From Komagataeibacter sp. FXV3 (lineage in GTDB: Bacteria > Pseudomonadota > Alphaproteobacteria > Acetobacterales > Acetobacteraceae), in the NCBI RefSeq assembly GCF_015155755.1, contig NZ_VWPI01000143.1, positions 1 through 40,450 on the forward strand: 40,450 nucleotides of DNA, read 5' to 3'. Numbering within the stretch: position 1 is the first letter of the stretch; each line of letters opens with the position of its first letter. This document shows, piece after piece, positions 28,259-37,121 of this stretch. The notes beneath the pieces are model-generated. The model did not search any database. It had not been told where the DNA came from and was given only the letters and a program-made list of their open reading frames with translations. The position numbers were made by a program, and so were the translations under genes.

Positions 28259-28298
28259 GATGCCGCCTTTTTTGGGAAAAGGCGGCATCCCAAAACGG
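28259..28298. repeat. Dispersed repeat, copy 6 (single hairpin)
   Basis: GATGCCGCCTTTT (28259-28271) pairs with AAAAGGCGGCATC (28277-28289), followed by CCAAAAC. Only one of the two family hairpins is kept. A degraded AGCCTGTT-like end may lie near 28235. It lies between the convergent c-di-GMP and ATP-grasp genes and should terminate both. Confidence 0.75.
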
Positions 28299-28332
28299 TC
28301 ATTACTTCATTATCAATTTGTTATCCTGAAAT

Positions 28333-29661
28333 TCACAGGGTGGCCATGGGCATGTCCGTGATCATTCCGGCCCGCAGCAGCGTGGACAGCTTGCCCAGTG
28401 CTTCCCCCCTGTCCACCGACTTGCCATAGGGCATGTTGGGCCGCAGGCGTTCCTCCAGCCGCGCGACCGATCCGCGCCGGGGCCATGGGCGGCGTAGCAG
28501 TTCCTCCACCAGTTCAGGGTAGCGCCACGGGATGTCGATCCAGGCAGCCGTGCTGTCCAGTGTTTCCGGCTCGGTGCGCAGGATCTGTGGGAACAGGGCG
28601 ATCATGGTGTGTTCGCGCAGTTCCATGGCGGCGGCGGGCATGGCGACCTGTGCCCGTCCGCGCACATGCTGCAAAAGGCGGCGGATCAGCGTATTGCCGC
28701 CATGGCACAGGTGCCCGATCTGGGTCAGGCGGGGATTCATTTCTATGAAATGATAGGTGCCGGTTTTTGCGCAACGTACAAAATCCAGGCCAAAAAAACC
28801 CGACAGTTTCAATGTCGCGCAGGTCACCCGCGCCGCGCGTTCCATATCGGCGGATTGCGTGATCTCGATGACTGTCGCCGCCCCCGTGCGCCCCTGATAG
28901 GACACGACATTGACCCCAAGCGTGCCAAGCACTTCCCCCTCCCAGCAGGCCACCATGATATTGGCGGGCATGCCGGTTACATGCGCCTGTGCAATGACGG
29001 GCAGCGGGCGGCGCGCCGTTGCTTCCATGAAGGAATAGATATCGCGGTCCGCCAGCAGCACACGCAGCGCACAGACCATCCGCACCGGTTGCGACAGGCG
29101 GTGGAAGCCACTTTCGGCTTCCTGTTGCGTATCAGCGATCACCACGCCGGACCCGCCCCAGCTACGGTCACGCTTGAACACCCATGGTCCGGGTGTGGTG
29201 GCGCACCACTGCCTGACATCGTGCATGGTGGCCATGTTGGCGGCGGCAGGTGTCGGGATGCCCTGTTCGCGCAGGACATCGATCAGCTTGAGCCGCGTCT
29301 GTGCATAACCAAAATATTCGTGCCGCCCCAGTGAGCGTTCGATCGTGTTGCGACACAGGTGGCCCATGGCGGTTGTGGGATCGGCCTCATTGTAAACCTG
29401 GTGCAGCGTCACGACCACCCGGTCATCTGCCGGGATGATCAGGTCGGGCCGTAGCTGCGCGATGGCGCCAGCCAGTGCCACGGTCGGCGCGACGTACGGA
29501 TAGGTCCGTATGCTTTCGATCGCCTGCAGGCAGCGCAGGGGATGGCCGGCCGGGCAGATGGCATGGACCGTTACCCCACTTTCGATGAATTCCACCGCAG
29601 CGCGTGTAATGGCGGACCACCACACGGACGAGATGATGAGAACTGTAAAATCGTTTTTCAT
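28333..29661 (-). CDS. ATP-grasp domain protein of unknown substrate
   Basis: ATP-grasp enzymes join a carboxylate to an amine or thiol through an acyl-phosphate. The 442-residue protein has a Rossmann-like N-terminal domain beginning FTVLIISSVWWSAITRAAVE, and a central ATP-grasp fold. The ATP-binding lysine and glycine-rich loop are in WVFKRDRSWGGSGVVIAD, and the metal-binding E-x-N-x-R lies in YHFIEMNPRLTQIGH. The C-terminal 100 residues have no obvious domain. It is unlike purine or peptidoglycan ATP-grasp enzymes I know. It follows the flavoprotein gene by 53 bp on the same strand, suggesting joint action. Confidence 0.82.
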   Translation of the reverse strand: MKNDFTVLIISSVWWSAITRAAVEFIESGVTVHAICPAGHPLRCLQAIESIRTYPYVAPTVALAGAIAQLRPDLIIPADDRVVVTLHQVYNEADPTTAMGHLCRNTIERSLGRHEYFGYAQTRLKLIDVLREQGIPTPAAANMATMHDVRQWCATTPGPWVFKRDRSWGGSGVVIADTQQEAESGFHRLSQPVRMVCALRVLLADRDIYSFMEATARRPLPVIAQAHVTGMPANIMVACWEGEVLGTLGVNVVSYQGRTGAATVIEITQSADMERAARVTCATLKLSGFFGLDFVRCAKTGTYHFIEMNPRLTQIGHLCHGGNTLIRRLLQHVRGRAQVAMPAAAMELREHTMIALFPQILRTEPETLDSTAAWIDIPWRYPELVEELLRRPWPRRGSVARLEERLRPNMPYGKSVDRGEALGKLSTLLRAGMITDMPMATL

Positions 29662-29714
29662 GATTCAGGACTTTCCAGCTCATGTCAGGACGCAAGCCTG
29701 GGGGCGTATGGGTG

Positions 29715-30950
29715 TCACGACGCGAATGCGGGCTGTGGAACAGGCTGTGACACGGATTGCCGTCCCAGCCGGGCGCTGAGGCGGCGCGCGGCAAAGCGCG
29801 CGCCCCAGGCAAAGCGTAGAAGGGGGCCAAAACTGCCAGCCGCCATGGGTCCGATGAAGTAAAGTCCCGGCACGCTTGATTCAAAGCTGTGCGACAGGGC
29901 GGGCATGTTGTCTTCGGTACGGATGGCGCGCGCCAGCACGCGGTCAAGGAACGGGATGCGTTCCATATCCACCTTGACCCCCGTACCCAGGAAAACATGA
30001 TCGACATCCACGACACGCGGGCAGCCCGCCTGTGTATCCCGGAATTCCAGCTGTACGACATTGTCGTGCATCCGTGCGGACTGCAGGTCGACGTTAAGCC
30101 AGATCGGCACCTTGTCGCGCACGACATCGCCCGTTACCCATGTTGCCGCCGGTCCCAGATGGCCGCGCGTAATGCGCAGGCGCAGGCGTGCGGGCAGCAT
30201 GTGAAACACATCCGGCAGGTCACAGGCCATGCGGGAACGCCATCCCGTTCCCAGACCGGAAACGGGTTTCTTGATCCGGGTCCACAGCAGTTTCAGGCCA
30301 CTGATTTTGCGGGGGGGATGATTGATCCAGATCTTTGGCCTGCGGGTGCAGATGAAGGTCTGCGCGCCCACGTTGTGCAGGAAACATGCCGTATCCACCG
30401 CCGATGAACCCGCCCCGATCACGGCGACCCGCTTGCCTGCAAAGCGTTCGAACGTGGTTTCGTCGAATGTATGGCTGACCCGGTCGGGCGGCAGGCCGCG
30501 CACGGCCGGGGGGGTATGGGCGAAATGCTGGATCCCCACCGCCATGACCACATTCCGCGCCATGACGGTTTCCCCATTATCCAGATGCACGACAAAGCCT
30601 TCCAGCGTGCGCGACAGGTGCGTGACCAGACAGGGTTGCAGTTGCGGTACATGGGTTTTCTGGAACGTTTCGCCGTATTCCGTGAAAACCGCGGTGGGAA
30701 TGGGTTCGCCGGTGGGGGCATAGGGATATCCCCGTTCCCTGCAGAACTGCGCAAGGGTAGACCGGCGACCGGGGTCGAACAGGTCCAGCGCGAACCCTTC
30801 CGCCTTCAGCCGCAGGCTGGCGGGAACATGTTCGCGCCAGAATCCCATCGGGCGTCCGAAAATACGAAAGTTTACCCCCCTGTCACGCAAATGGGCTGCA
30901 AGGGAAAGTCCATAGGGGCCAGCCCCTATAATGGCTACGTCGGTATTCAT
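29715..30950 (-). CDS. FAD/NAD(P)-dependent oxidoreductase (monooxygenase-like)
   Basis: The 411-residue protein has two dinucleotide-binding motifs, as in flavin-containing and N-hydroxylating monooxygenases. The first, for FAD, is IIGAGPYGLSLAAHL at residues 7-21, and the second, for NAD(P)H, is VIGAGSSAVDTACFL near residues 173-187. A GLYFIGPMAAGSFGP segment near the C-terminus closes the FAD site. The reaction cannot be told from sequence. It is the first gene of a probable two-gene operon with the ATP-grasp gene. GGTGGA precedes the ATG. The C-terminal 20 residues (SVSQPVPQPAFAS) are low complexity. Confidence 0.85.
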   Translation of the reverse strand: MNTDVAIIGAGPYGLSLAAHLRDRGVNFRIFGRPMGFWREHVPASLRLKAEGFALDLFDPGRRSTLAQFCRERGYPYAPTGEPIPTAVFTEYGETFQKTHVPQLQPCLVTHLSRTLEGFVVHLDNGETVMARNVVMAVGIQHFAHTPPAVRGLPPDRVSHTFDETTFERFAGKRVAVIGAGSSAVDTACFLHNVGAQTFICTRRPKIWINHPPRKISGLKLLWTRIKKPVSGLGTGWRSRMACDLPDVFHMLPARLRLRITRGHLGPAATWVTGDVVRDKVPIWLNVDLQSARMHDNVVQLEFRDTQAGCPRVVDVDHVFLGTGVKVDMERIPFLDRVLARAIRTEDNMPALSHSFESSVPGLYFIGPMAAGSFGPLLRFAWGARFAARRLSARLGRQSVSQPVPQPAFAS

Positions 30951-31543
30951 CAGAAATCCACCAGCCAGTAAGTCCGAGAGCGGAGCGTTATTTAGCGAGG
31001 AACAGGAAACGCAGGTTTTTACTTACGGTATGGAACGAAACACGCGCACGTTTCTTGTTTCAGGCCTGTCAGGACCCGAGGATGCTCAAAACGGACATTA
31101 TGTTCCGCCATATCTTAACCATACATTTACCGTATCTCGGACAACAATCACAAAAAAAACAGTTCAGGCCTACAATGGTGGGGTTGGTACAAATCACACA
31201 CTTTCAACGGTTTCTCATGCGTGAATCGGGTCGCGAAATATTTTCGTTTATAAATTATTGTGGCGATGGAACTTTTTTCTATTCGCATGCTTTTCGAAAA
31301 CAGGATGTATTTTGTCCTCTATGGATCGGATACTAATGGAATGAAAAGGAAATGTTTTGTTATTTTTTATAATGTCTTGATTATTTTTTATATTTTGTAA
31401 TATTTATCTGTTATTTTATTTTACCTTATTGATTAATATTTTCATTAATAATTATGTGATTTATGCAATTCATTGCATGTATATTGGTAAATTCTGGATG
31501 ATTATCATATAGATCATTAATAAATAAGGACTGATTTTGTTAA
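30951..31543. other. Long non-coding, AT-rich leader upstream of the flavoprotein operon
   Basis: I see no convincing gene in these 593 bases. A plus-strand frame from 30931 to 31224 overlaps the flavoprotein gene and shows no family features. From about 31328 the sequence is extremely AT-rich, with long runs of A and T. A perfect dyad ATGCAA-TTCA-TTGCAT lies at 31463-31478. The region probably holds the promoter and control sites of the operon. Confidence 0.6.
31463..31478. promoter_or_regulatory. Perfect 16-base dyad in the AT-rich leader
   Basis: ATGCAA and TTGCAT flank TTCA. The symmetry and position upstream of the flavoprotein/ATP-grasp operon suggest an operator, but it is about 510 bp from the start codon. 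Confidence 0.3.
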
Positions 31544-31706
31544 GAGACTGTTTGAAAACAACCAATTGATAAAAAAACAATAAAAGTTTTTGGGTGCTGC
31601 CTTTTTTCAAAAAGGCGGCGTTCTTTTGAAGCTTTTGCAAAAAGCTTCACCAAAAACTTTCTTTAATTTTAAAGTGCTATTATGTGCCGACTTTTCAAAC
31701 AGTCTC
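31544..31706. mobile_element. MITE-like element, copy 7, the complete reference copy
   Basis: The ends are perfect 15-bp inverted repeats GAGACTGTTTGAAAA (31544-31558) and TTTTCAAACAGTCTC (31692-31706), flanked on both sides by TAA (31541-31543 and 31707-31709). Inside, AAAAGTTTTTGG and CCAAAAACTTT form an outer stem that encloses two hairpins, GCCTTTTTTCAAAAAGGC and GAAGCTTTT/AAAAGCTTC. At 163 bp it has no ORF. The TNA target and end sequence recall IS5-type elements, so it is probably a non-autonomous derivative. Confidence 0.88.
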
Positions 31707-32125
31707 TAATTCTGCTTTTGAAGGCTGTTCTTCAATAATGCGTGGGGCAGGTCATGGACAGTGTCTCAAGACCACATCACGCAGGACCATGAACCCGGCA
31801 CAGGGACGTCATGCGGTCGGATGATCGGGTTCAGGGCAACCTGGCGGCAGGTCCCCCTGCCGGATGCAGCCTGGCTGCTCTGCACGGCATTGGCGCGTGC
31901 CGTGCCGTGGATTACCTCCGGGCAGGAGAAAACGTACGGCAACCCCGCCTTGATGGCAGCATGTCATGTTCAGCGTGGGTACGGGATGTGATGGGGGCTG
32001 GATGTGGTTTTGTTCTGCTGCCGTGTCGGTTGGGGACCGAACGATCTTTCGCATGGCGGCAGGATGCCGCGCGTGAAAACCGTTTTTCAGGTTTCAGAAG
32101 GCGCCACATGACAATGTGGGATTTG
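31707..32125. other. Non-coding region between the MITE-like element and tRNA-Arg
   Basis: I see no supported gene. Short plus-strand frames (for example 31811-32236) run into the tRNA and show no family features. A hairpin CCACAT-GACA-ATGTGG at 32104-32119, just after the 3' end of tRNA-Arg on the minus strand, may end that transcript. Confidence 0.5.
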
Positions 32126-32427
32126 TGGTGTCCGCGGCGGGATTCGAACCCACGGCCCCAGGATTCGTACCACTTCGGCTTTCACCGCCGCCATAGGGGT
32201 ATGGCGTTCGTGGTCTGGACTGTCCCTTCACCATAAACCGCATGCGGTTGACAGGTGCTGCCCATCCAGTCTCTACACCTTGCCGGAAAACCGGCCTTGG
32301 CTCGGGATTGGCACGGCATTTGCCAGAGCGTTCCCCGAATTTGAGCAGATCCGCCACGTGGTTTCCCGTCGTGACGCCCAATTGCAAACCAGGAATCCTG
32401 TGCTCTATCCGGCTGAGCTACGCGGAC
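32126..32427 (-). tRNA. tRNA-Arg(CCU) gene interrupted by a group I intron
   Basis: The two exons (32427-32391, 37 nt; and 32165-32126, 40 nt) join to give a complete 77-nt tRNA. It has acceptor stem GTCCGCG/CGCGGAC, D stem GCTC/GAGC, anticodon stem CAGGA/TCCTG, anticodon loop TTCCTAA, T stem GTGGG/CCCGC and encoded CCA. Neither half folds into a tRNA alone. The split falls straight after the CCT anticodon, the site known for the group I intron in Agrobacterium tRNA-Arg(CCU). The gene lies 73 bp downstream of holA on the same strand. Confidence 0.93.
32166..32390 (-). ncRNA. Self-splicing group I intron (225 nt) in tRNA-Arg(CCU)
   Basis: The 5' exon ends in T and the intron ends in G, the two nucleotides required at group I splice sites. 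The conserved core elements can be read in order on the minus strand. P-like GGGAAACC is at 32367-32360 and Q-like AATCCCGAGCC at 32309-32299. R-like GTAGAGACTGG is at 32276-32266 and S-like GGGACAGTCC at 32226-32217, pairing with R to form P7. A perfect AACCGCATGCGGTT hairpin sits between R and S (P8), and CGCCATA/TATGGCG follows S (P9). There is no homing-endonuclease ORF. The pattern fits subgroup IC3. Confidence 0.9.
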
Positions 32428-32500
32428 ACACTTGGGTTTTCTAAACGAGGCCCCGACGCGCGGCAAGGTGTTTCACGAAAGCGGAGGGAATATTTCGCCT

Positions 32501-33520
32501 TCAATGGCGCCTGCGCATCTGCTGCGCCTGTGCGCACAGCCGCGCAACATGACGCAGGCAGAGCACGACATCGGGGCTGCCGGTCTGCTTGCAGGCCAGT
32601 TCCAGCGCCTGTGTTTCCTCCGCCGCGTGCAGCAGGGCGCTGGCTGACCATATCATCATGGCCTGCCCGAAGCTGTCGGTGCGTTTGAAAAAGACCGGGG
32701 GCCGTAGTTGTCGCATGGCGTCCGCCCGGCTTGCCCCCCCATCCACCGCAAGGCGCGCCCGGCGCAGCCGGTGGATATGCGACAGCAGCACGCGCGTCAG
32801 GGCGATGGGGCTGCTGCCATCGGTGGTCAGCGCGCGTTCGGCTGCGGCATCTGCCCCCCTGCGGTCGCCCGCCATGGCGGCAAAGGCGGCATCTTCCAGT
32901 GATACGCCCGCCGCGTCCCCAACGCAGGCGCGGACATCCTCCAGCCCCAGCCTGCCACCCTTACCCGCGAACAGGGCCAGTTTTTCCACTTCGCTGCGTG
33001 TCGCAGCGCGGTCGGGGCCTGCGCGTTCCACCATCCACCCCAGCGCATCAGGGTCGATGCCGACATCCTGCGCTGACAGCATCTGCCGGATGACGGCTTC
33101 CAGTGTGCGTCCTTCTTCTGGGTAACAGCCGATCACCCCGCACTGCCTGTCCTTTTCCGCAAAGGTTCGCAGTTTCGAGCGTGAGGCAAGCCCCGGTGCT
33201 TCCATGATGACCAGCGTATCGGATGGCTGGGCCAGACTGTGCTGCAATGCCGCCAGCACGCTGTCGCCCACGTCACGCAGCCAGACCACCCGCCGTCCCC
33301 CGGTCAGGGCGAGGGCGGTTGTTTCTTCCTCCAGCCGGTCATGGTCCTCACGGCCCAGGATGGCGACTCGGAATGGATCATGCAGGTCGGGACAGACTGC
33401 TTTCGCCGCGGTCGTGGCCCGTTCACGGATCAGGCCCGCATCTTCCCCATGCAGGATGATGGCCCGCAGCGCACCGGGTGCCTGCAGGGTGGCATTGGTG
33501 CTGCGGGCATCAATCTTCAC
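32501..33520 (-). CDS. holA: DNA polymerase III subunit delta
   Basis: Delta opens the beta sliding clamp as part of the clamp loader. The 339-residue protein has the family pattern: an N-terminal domain with AIILHGEDAGLIRERA, then VVWLRDVGD and TLVIMEAPGLASRSKLRTF. The central part has GWMVERAGPDRAATRSEVEK and LALFAG, and the C-terminal alpha-helical domain has LLSHIHRLRRARLAV and RPPVFFKR. Only 5 bp separate it from lptE, so it ends the leuS-lptE-holA unit. Confidence 0.92.
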   Translation of the reverse strand: MKIDARSTNATLQAPGALRAIILHGEDAGLIRERATTAAKAVCPDLHDPFRVAILGREDHDRLEEETTALALTGGRRVVWLRDVGDSVLAALQHSLAQPSDTLVIMEAPGLASRSKLRTFAEKDRQCGVIGCYPEEGRTLEAVIRQMLSAQDVGIDPDALGWMVERAGPDRAATRSEVEKLALFAGKGGRLGLEDVRACVGDAAGVSLEDAAFAAMAGDRRGADAAAERALTTDGSSPIALTRVLLSHIHRLRRARLAVDGGASRADAMRQLRPPVFFKRTDSFGQAMMIWSASALLHAAEETQALELACKQTGSPDVVLCLRHVARLCAQAQQMRRRH

Positions 33521-33525
33521 CGGAC

Positions 33526-34380
33526 CTAGTTCCCACCGCCTATGCTGATGCCCGAACCGGGAACGGTATCGTTATCCGGTGCCGTGGCGCCGGACTGCGA
33601 ACCGCCCTGACCGCTGCCCGAGGTGGAGGGCGGTATGTTGTCCATCGGCCCGCTTTCGGTGGACATGCTGCTGCCTTCGTTATTTTCCTCGTTCAGCTGG
33701 GAATCGGTCCGGCCTGTCGCCAGTGCGGGCAGGCCATCCGCGCCCGGCTGCTGGGACGGCATCTGGTTGTTGGGATTGACGATGCTGTTGGGATCGACAT
33801 AGCGCGGCTGGTTCTGGTCCGCGATCGACCCGTCCACCGCCGGGGTGGCGTGGGTGCGGAACCATGTCGCAACCTGCTGTGTCACCTGATCGGCCATGTT
33901 CTTGGCCACACGGGTACGCACGGTTTCCAGGTTCAGCGTCAGGGCGAAATACTGTTCATATGTATTGTTGGTTCCATCCACGACCGAGGCATCGCCCCCC
34001 GCCAGCAGGCGTGGACTGTCCCCCAGCAGGTAAAGCTGCCAGTGGGCGAAGGCGGTTGTCCGCGTGCGGCCGCTGGTATTGTCCGCATGGATATCCACGG
34101 CCTCGTTCATGAGATAGGTGCGGATCTGCAGCGCATAGCGGGTCGGTTTTTCCGGTGATGCCCCGCTCAGGTCCTGCTGCAGGAACTGCCGTAGCTGCTG
34201 GCCGTACCGTTCCTTGATGACGGGTACGTACACTTCCTTCAGTTCCGCCAGCACATCGGTCACGGTGGGTTTGCCATCCGCGCCGATATGCTTTCCCGTC
34301 GTCTTGTACATGGGCGAAAAGCCGCACCCCGCCAGCAGCAGGGCGCCCAGAACGACAGCATGACGGACGGGATGCGCCAT
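33526..34380 (-). CDS. lptE: LPS assembly lipoprotein LptE with long disordered tail
   Basis: LptE is the outer-membrane lipoprotein that plugs LptD during LPS insertion. The signal peptide ends in lipobox LLLAGC (Cys19), followed by GFSPMYKTTG, the usual mature start. The LptE fold extends to about residue 180 (RTRVAKNMADQVTQQVATWF). After it comes an unusual low-complexity tail of about 100 residues rich in Asn, Gln, Ser, Gly and Pro (SGSGQGGSQSGATAPDN and others), which makes the protein 284 residues long against roughly 160-200 normally. It starts 3 bp after leuS ends. Confidence 0.86.
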   Translation of the reverse strand: MAHPVRHAVVLGALLLAGCGFSPMYKTTGKHIGADGKPTVTDVLAELKEVYVPVIKERYGQQLRQFLQQDLSGASPEKPTRYALQIRTYLMNEAVDIHADNTSGRTRTTAFAHWQLYLLGDSPRLLAGGDASVVDGTNNTYEQYFALTLNLETVRTRVAKNMADQVTQQVATWFRTHATPAVDGSIADQNQPRYVDPNSIVNPNNQMPSQQPGADGLPALATGRTDSQLNEENNEGSSMSTESGPMDNIPPSTSGSGQGGSQSGATAPDNDTVPGSGISIGGGN

Positions 34381-34383
34381 GGA

Positions 34384-37017
34384 TTATTTCGCCACCACGA
34401 AGTTGACGATCCGGCCCGGCACATGGATGCGCTTGACGATCCGCGCACCGTCCAGCAGGCGCGCGACATTCGGTTCGGCTTCGGCCATGGCGATCACCTT
34501 ATCCGCCGGCAGGTCGGGCGCCACGGCAATGGTGCCGCGCAGCTTGCCCATGATCTGCACCGCAATGGTCAGTTCATTGGCCTTCAGCAGGTCGGCGATG
34601 GCCACCGGCCAGTTGCGTTCCACCACCGGCTGGCCACCGGGTTCAAGCTGCGCCATCATCGTTTCCGCCTGATGGGGCACCATCGGTGCGCACAGCAGCG
34701 CCAGCGTGGCGGCGGCTTCGCGCCGGGCGAACGCCATGCCGTCCTCGCCTGCCGTCTTTTCCGCGTCAGCAAGGGCGGAGGTCAGTTCATGCAGGCGCGC
34801 GACCGCCACGTTGACACTGAAGGTTTCCAGCGCATCGGTTACCGCCGCGATGGTGCGGTGGGTGGCGCGGCGCAGGGCATCCGCATTGCGTGCCAGTGTC
34901 GCGGGGCACGCCGTGCCCGCAGGGACCTGTTCCGCCACGGTGCGAATGATACGGAACAGGCGCTGCAGGAAGCGGGCGGCGGCGGCAACGCCGGATTCCG
35001 TCCATTCCATGTCGCGTTCCGGCGGGCTGTCGGACAGCACGAACCACCGCGCCGTATCCGCGCCAAAGCGTTCGATGATGGCGACAGGGGCCACCGTGTT
35101 GCGCTTGGACTTGGACATCTTTTCCACGCGCCCGATGGTGACGGGCTGGCCATTGTCGCGGCGTACGGCGCTGTCGCCCCGGCGTTCGACCTCCTCGGGG
35201 TAAAGCCAGTTGCCCTGCGCGTCACGGTAGCTTTCATGGTTGACCATCCCCTGCGTGAACAGCCCGTTGAAAGGCTCGTCCACATGCAGGTGCCCGGTCT
35301 CATGCATCGCGCGGGTGAAGAAGCGGGCATAGAGCAGGTGCAGGATCGCATGTTCGATCCCGCCGATATACTGGTCCACCGGCAACCAGGCATCAGCCGC
35401 GGCGGGCACGGTGGGCGTGGGGGCGTGCGGCGCGGTGAAGCGGGCGAAATACCATGAGCTGTCCACAAACGTGTCACAGGTATCGGTTTCGCGCTGGGCG
35501 GGCTTGCCACATTTGGGGCAGGCCACGTGCTTCCATGTCGGATGATGTTCCAGCGGGTTGCCGGGACGGTCAAAGGTCACGTCCTCGGGCAGCTTTACCG
35601 GAAGCTGGTCATCGGGCACGGGCTGCGCGCCGCAATCGGTGCAGTGGATGACGGGAATGGGGCAGCCCCAGTAACGCTGGCGCGAAATGCCCCAGTCACG
35701 CAGCCGCCAGTTGACCACGCCCTGACCGATTCCCATGCCTTCCAGCCGGGTAATCGCTTCCTTCTTCGCAGCCTCGGTATCAAGTCCGTCAAGGAAACCG
35801 GAATTGAACAGCGTGCCATGCCCGTCACACGCCTTGTCGGTCATGGTGAAGGTCGCGGCTTCCGCCCCCGGCGGCAGGATGACGGGGGTGACGGGCAGGT
35901 TGTACTTGCGCGCGAAATCAAGGTCGCGCTGGTCCCCGCACGGGCAGCCGAACACCGCACCCGTGCCGTAATCCATCAGCACGAAATTCGCGATCCATAC
36001 CGGAAAGGACTTATCGGGCATGAACGGGTGATTGACCCGCAGGCCGGTATCGAAACCGCGCTTTTCTGCTGTTTCGATCGCTTCTTCTGATGTGCCCAGA
36101 CGCTGGCATTCAGCAATGAATTCGCCTGCCGCCGCGTTTTTCGCCGCAACCTTGGCCGCCAGCGGATGGTCTGCGGCAATGGCCAGGAAGGACATGCCGA
36201 ACAGCGTGTCGGGCCGGGTGGTGAAGACCTCGATCGAATCAAGGTCGGTGTCGAAACCGGCGGGGGGTTCATGCAGGCCGAAACGGACCTTTGCGCCCTC
36301 GGACCGGCCGATCCAGCGTTCCTGCATGGTGCGCACGCGTTCGGGCCAGCGCGGCAGGGTGGACAGGCCATCAAGCAGTTGCGGGGCGAATTTCGTGATT
36401 TTCAGGAACCACTGCGACAGCTTCTTCTGTTCGATCAGCGCGCCCGAACGCCAGCCGCGCCCGTCCACCACCTGCTCGTTCGCCAGCACGGTGTTGTCCA
36501 CGGGATCCCAGTTGACCCAGCTTTCGCGCCGTTCAACCAGCCCGTCCCTTAGCATGTCGAGGAACAGCTTCTGCTGCTTGCCATAATATTCCGGCAGGCA
36601 GGTCGCGATTTCGCGGTCCCAGTTGAATGAAAAGCCCAGCCGCTTGAGCGTTGCGCGCATGGCGGCGATGTTGTCCATCGTCCACTGGCCCGGATGCACG
36701 CCACGTTCACGCGCCGCGTTTTCCGCCGGCAGGCCGAAGGCGTCCCAGCCCATCGGGTGCAGCACGCTGAAGCCGCGCGCGCGCTTGTACCGCGCCACCA
36801 CGTCACCCAGCGTGTAGTTGCGCACATGCCCCATGTGCAACTGCCCCGACGGGTACGGGAACATTTCCAGCACGTAGTATTTGGGCCGGTCGGCGGGGGG
36901 GACGTCGGGGACATCGAAGATGCCTGATGAAGCCCAGCGTTCCTGCCACTGTGGTTCGGCCGTGTGGAAATCATAGGCGGGGGTGGCGCTGTCCGGTGGG
37001 GTGCTGGTTTCGGTCAT
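34384..37017 (-). CDS. leuS: Leucyl-tRNA synthetase
   Basis: This enzyme charges tRNA-Leu. At 877 residues it has the class I signatures: HIGH as [13 protein letters not shown] near residues 55-67 and KMSKS at 633-637 ([13 protein letters not shown]). The CP1 editing domain has the threonine-rich [16 protein letters not shown] segment. A zinc-like cysteine pair (HCTDCGAQP) and [18 protein letters not shown] are also present. The C-terminus ends in the LeuS tail ([20 protein letters not shown]). It heads leuS-lptE-holA and follows the DUF3576 gene by 104 bp. Confidence 0.97.
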   Translation of the reverse strand: MTETSTPPDSATPAYDFHTAEPQWQERWASSGIFDVPDVPPADRPKYYVLEMFPYPSGQLHMGHVRNYTLGDVVARYKRARGFSVLHPMGWDAFGLPAENAARERGVHPGQWTMDNIAAMRATLKRLGFSFNWDREIATCLPEYYGKQQKLFLDMLRDGLVERRESWVNWDPVDNTVLANEQVVDGRGWRSGALIEQKKLSQWFLKITKFAPQLLDGLSTLPRWPERVRTMQERWIGRSEGAKVRFGLHEPPAGFDTDLDSIEVFTTRPDTLFGMSFLAIAADHPLAAKVAAKNAAAGEFIAECQRLGTSEEAIETAEKRGFDTGLRVNHPFMPDKSFPVWIANFVLMDYGTGAVFGCPCGDQRDLDFARKYNLPVTPVILPPGAEAATFTMTDKACDGHGTLFNSGFLDGLDTEAAKKEAITRLEGMGIGQGVVNWRLRDWGISRQRYWGCPIPVIHCTDCGAQPVPDDQLPVKLPEDVTFDRPGNPLEHHPTWKHVACPKCGKPAQRETDTCDTFVDSSWYFARFTAPHAPTPTVPAAADAWLPVDQYIGGIEHAILHLLYARFFTRAMHETGHLHVDEPFNGLFTQGMVNHESYRDAQGNWLYPEEVERRGDSAVRRDNGQPVTIGRVEKMSKSKRNTVAPVAIIERFGADTARWFVLSDSPPERDMEWTESGVAAAARFLQRLFRIIRTVAEQVPAGTACPATLARNADALRRATHRTIAAVTDALETFSVNVAVARLHELTSALADAEKTAGEDGMAFARREAAATLALLCAPMVPHQAETMMAQLEPGGQPVVERNWPVAIADLLKANELTIAVQIMGKLRGTIAVAPDLPADKVIAMAEAEPNVARLLDGARIVKRIHVPGRIVNFVVAK

Positions 37018-37121
37018 CTTCTTCTGGTTCGGTATGCGGTGGGCGGGGCTATTCCCGCCGGAAAGGTACGGGCCATGCGCTGACGCGCCACCCGGTGGAT
37101 CGGCAACGGGTCAGGCTGGGG

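Noticed and set aside
30931-31224. A 97-codon plus-strand frame ahead of the AT-rich island
   Set aside because: It starts inside the opposite flavoprotein gene, has no ribosome-binding site and no recognisable sequence features.
31811-32236. Plus-strand frames between the MITE-like element and tRNA-Arg
   Set aside because: They have no ribosome-binding site, no family features, and read into the tRNA gene on the other strand.
32094-32466. Minus-strand frames overlapping tRNA-Arg as a homing endonuclease or small protein
   Set aside because: They run through tRNA exons and intron core elements and contain no LAGLIDADG, GIY-YIG or HNH motif. The intron is too short to hold an endonuclease gene.
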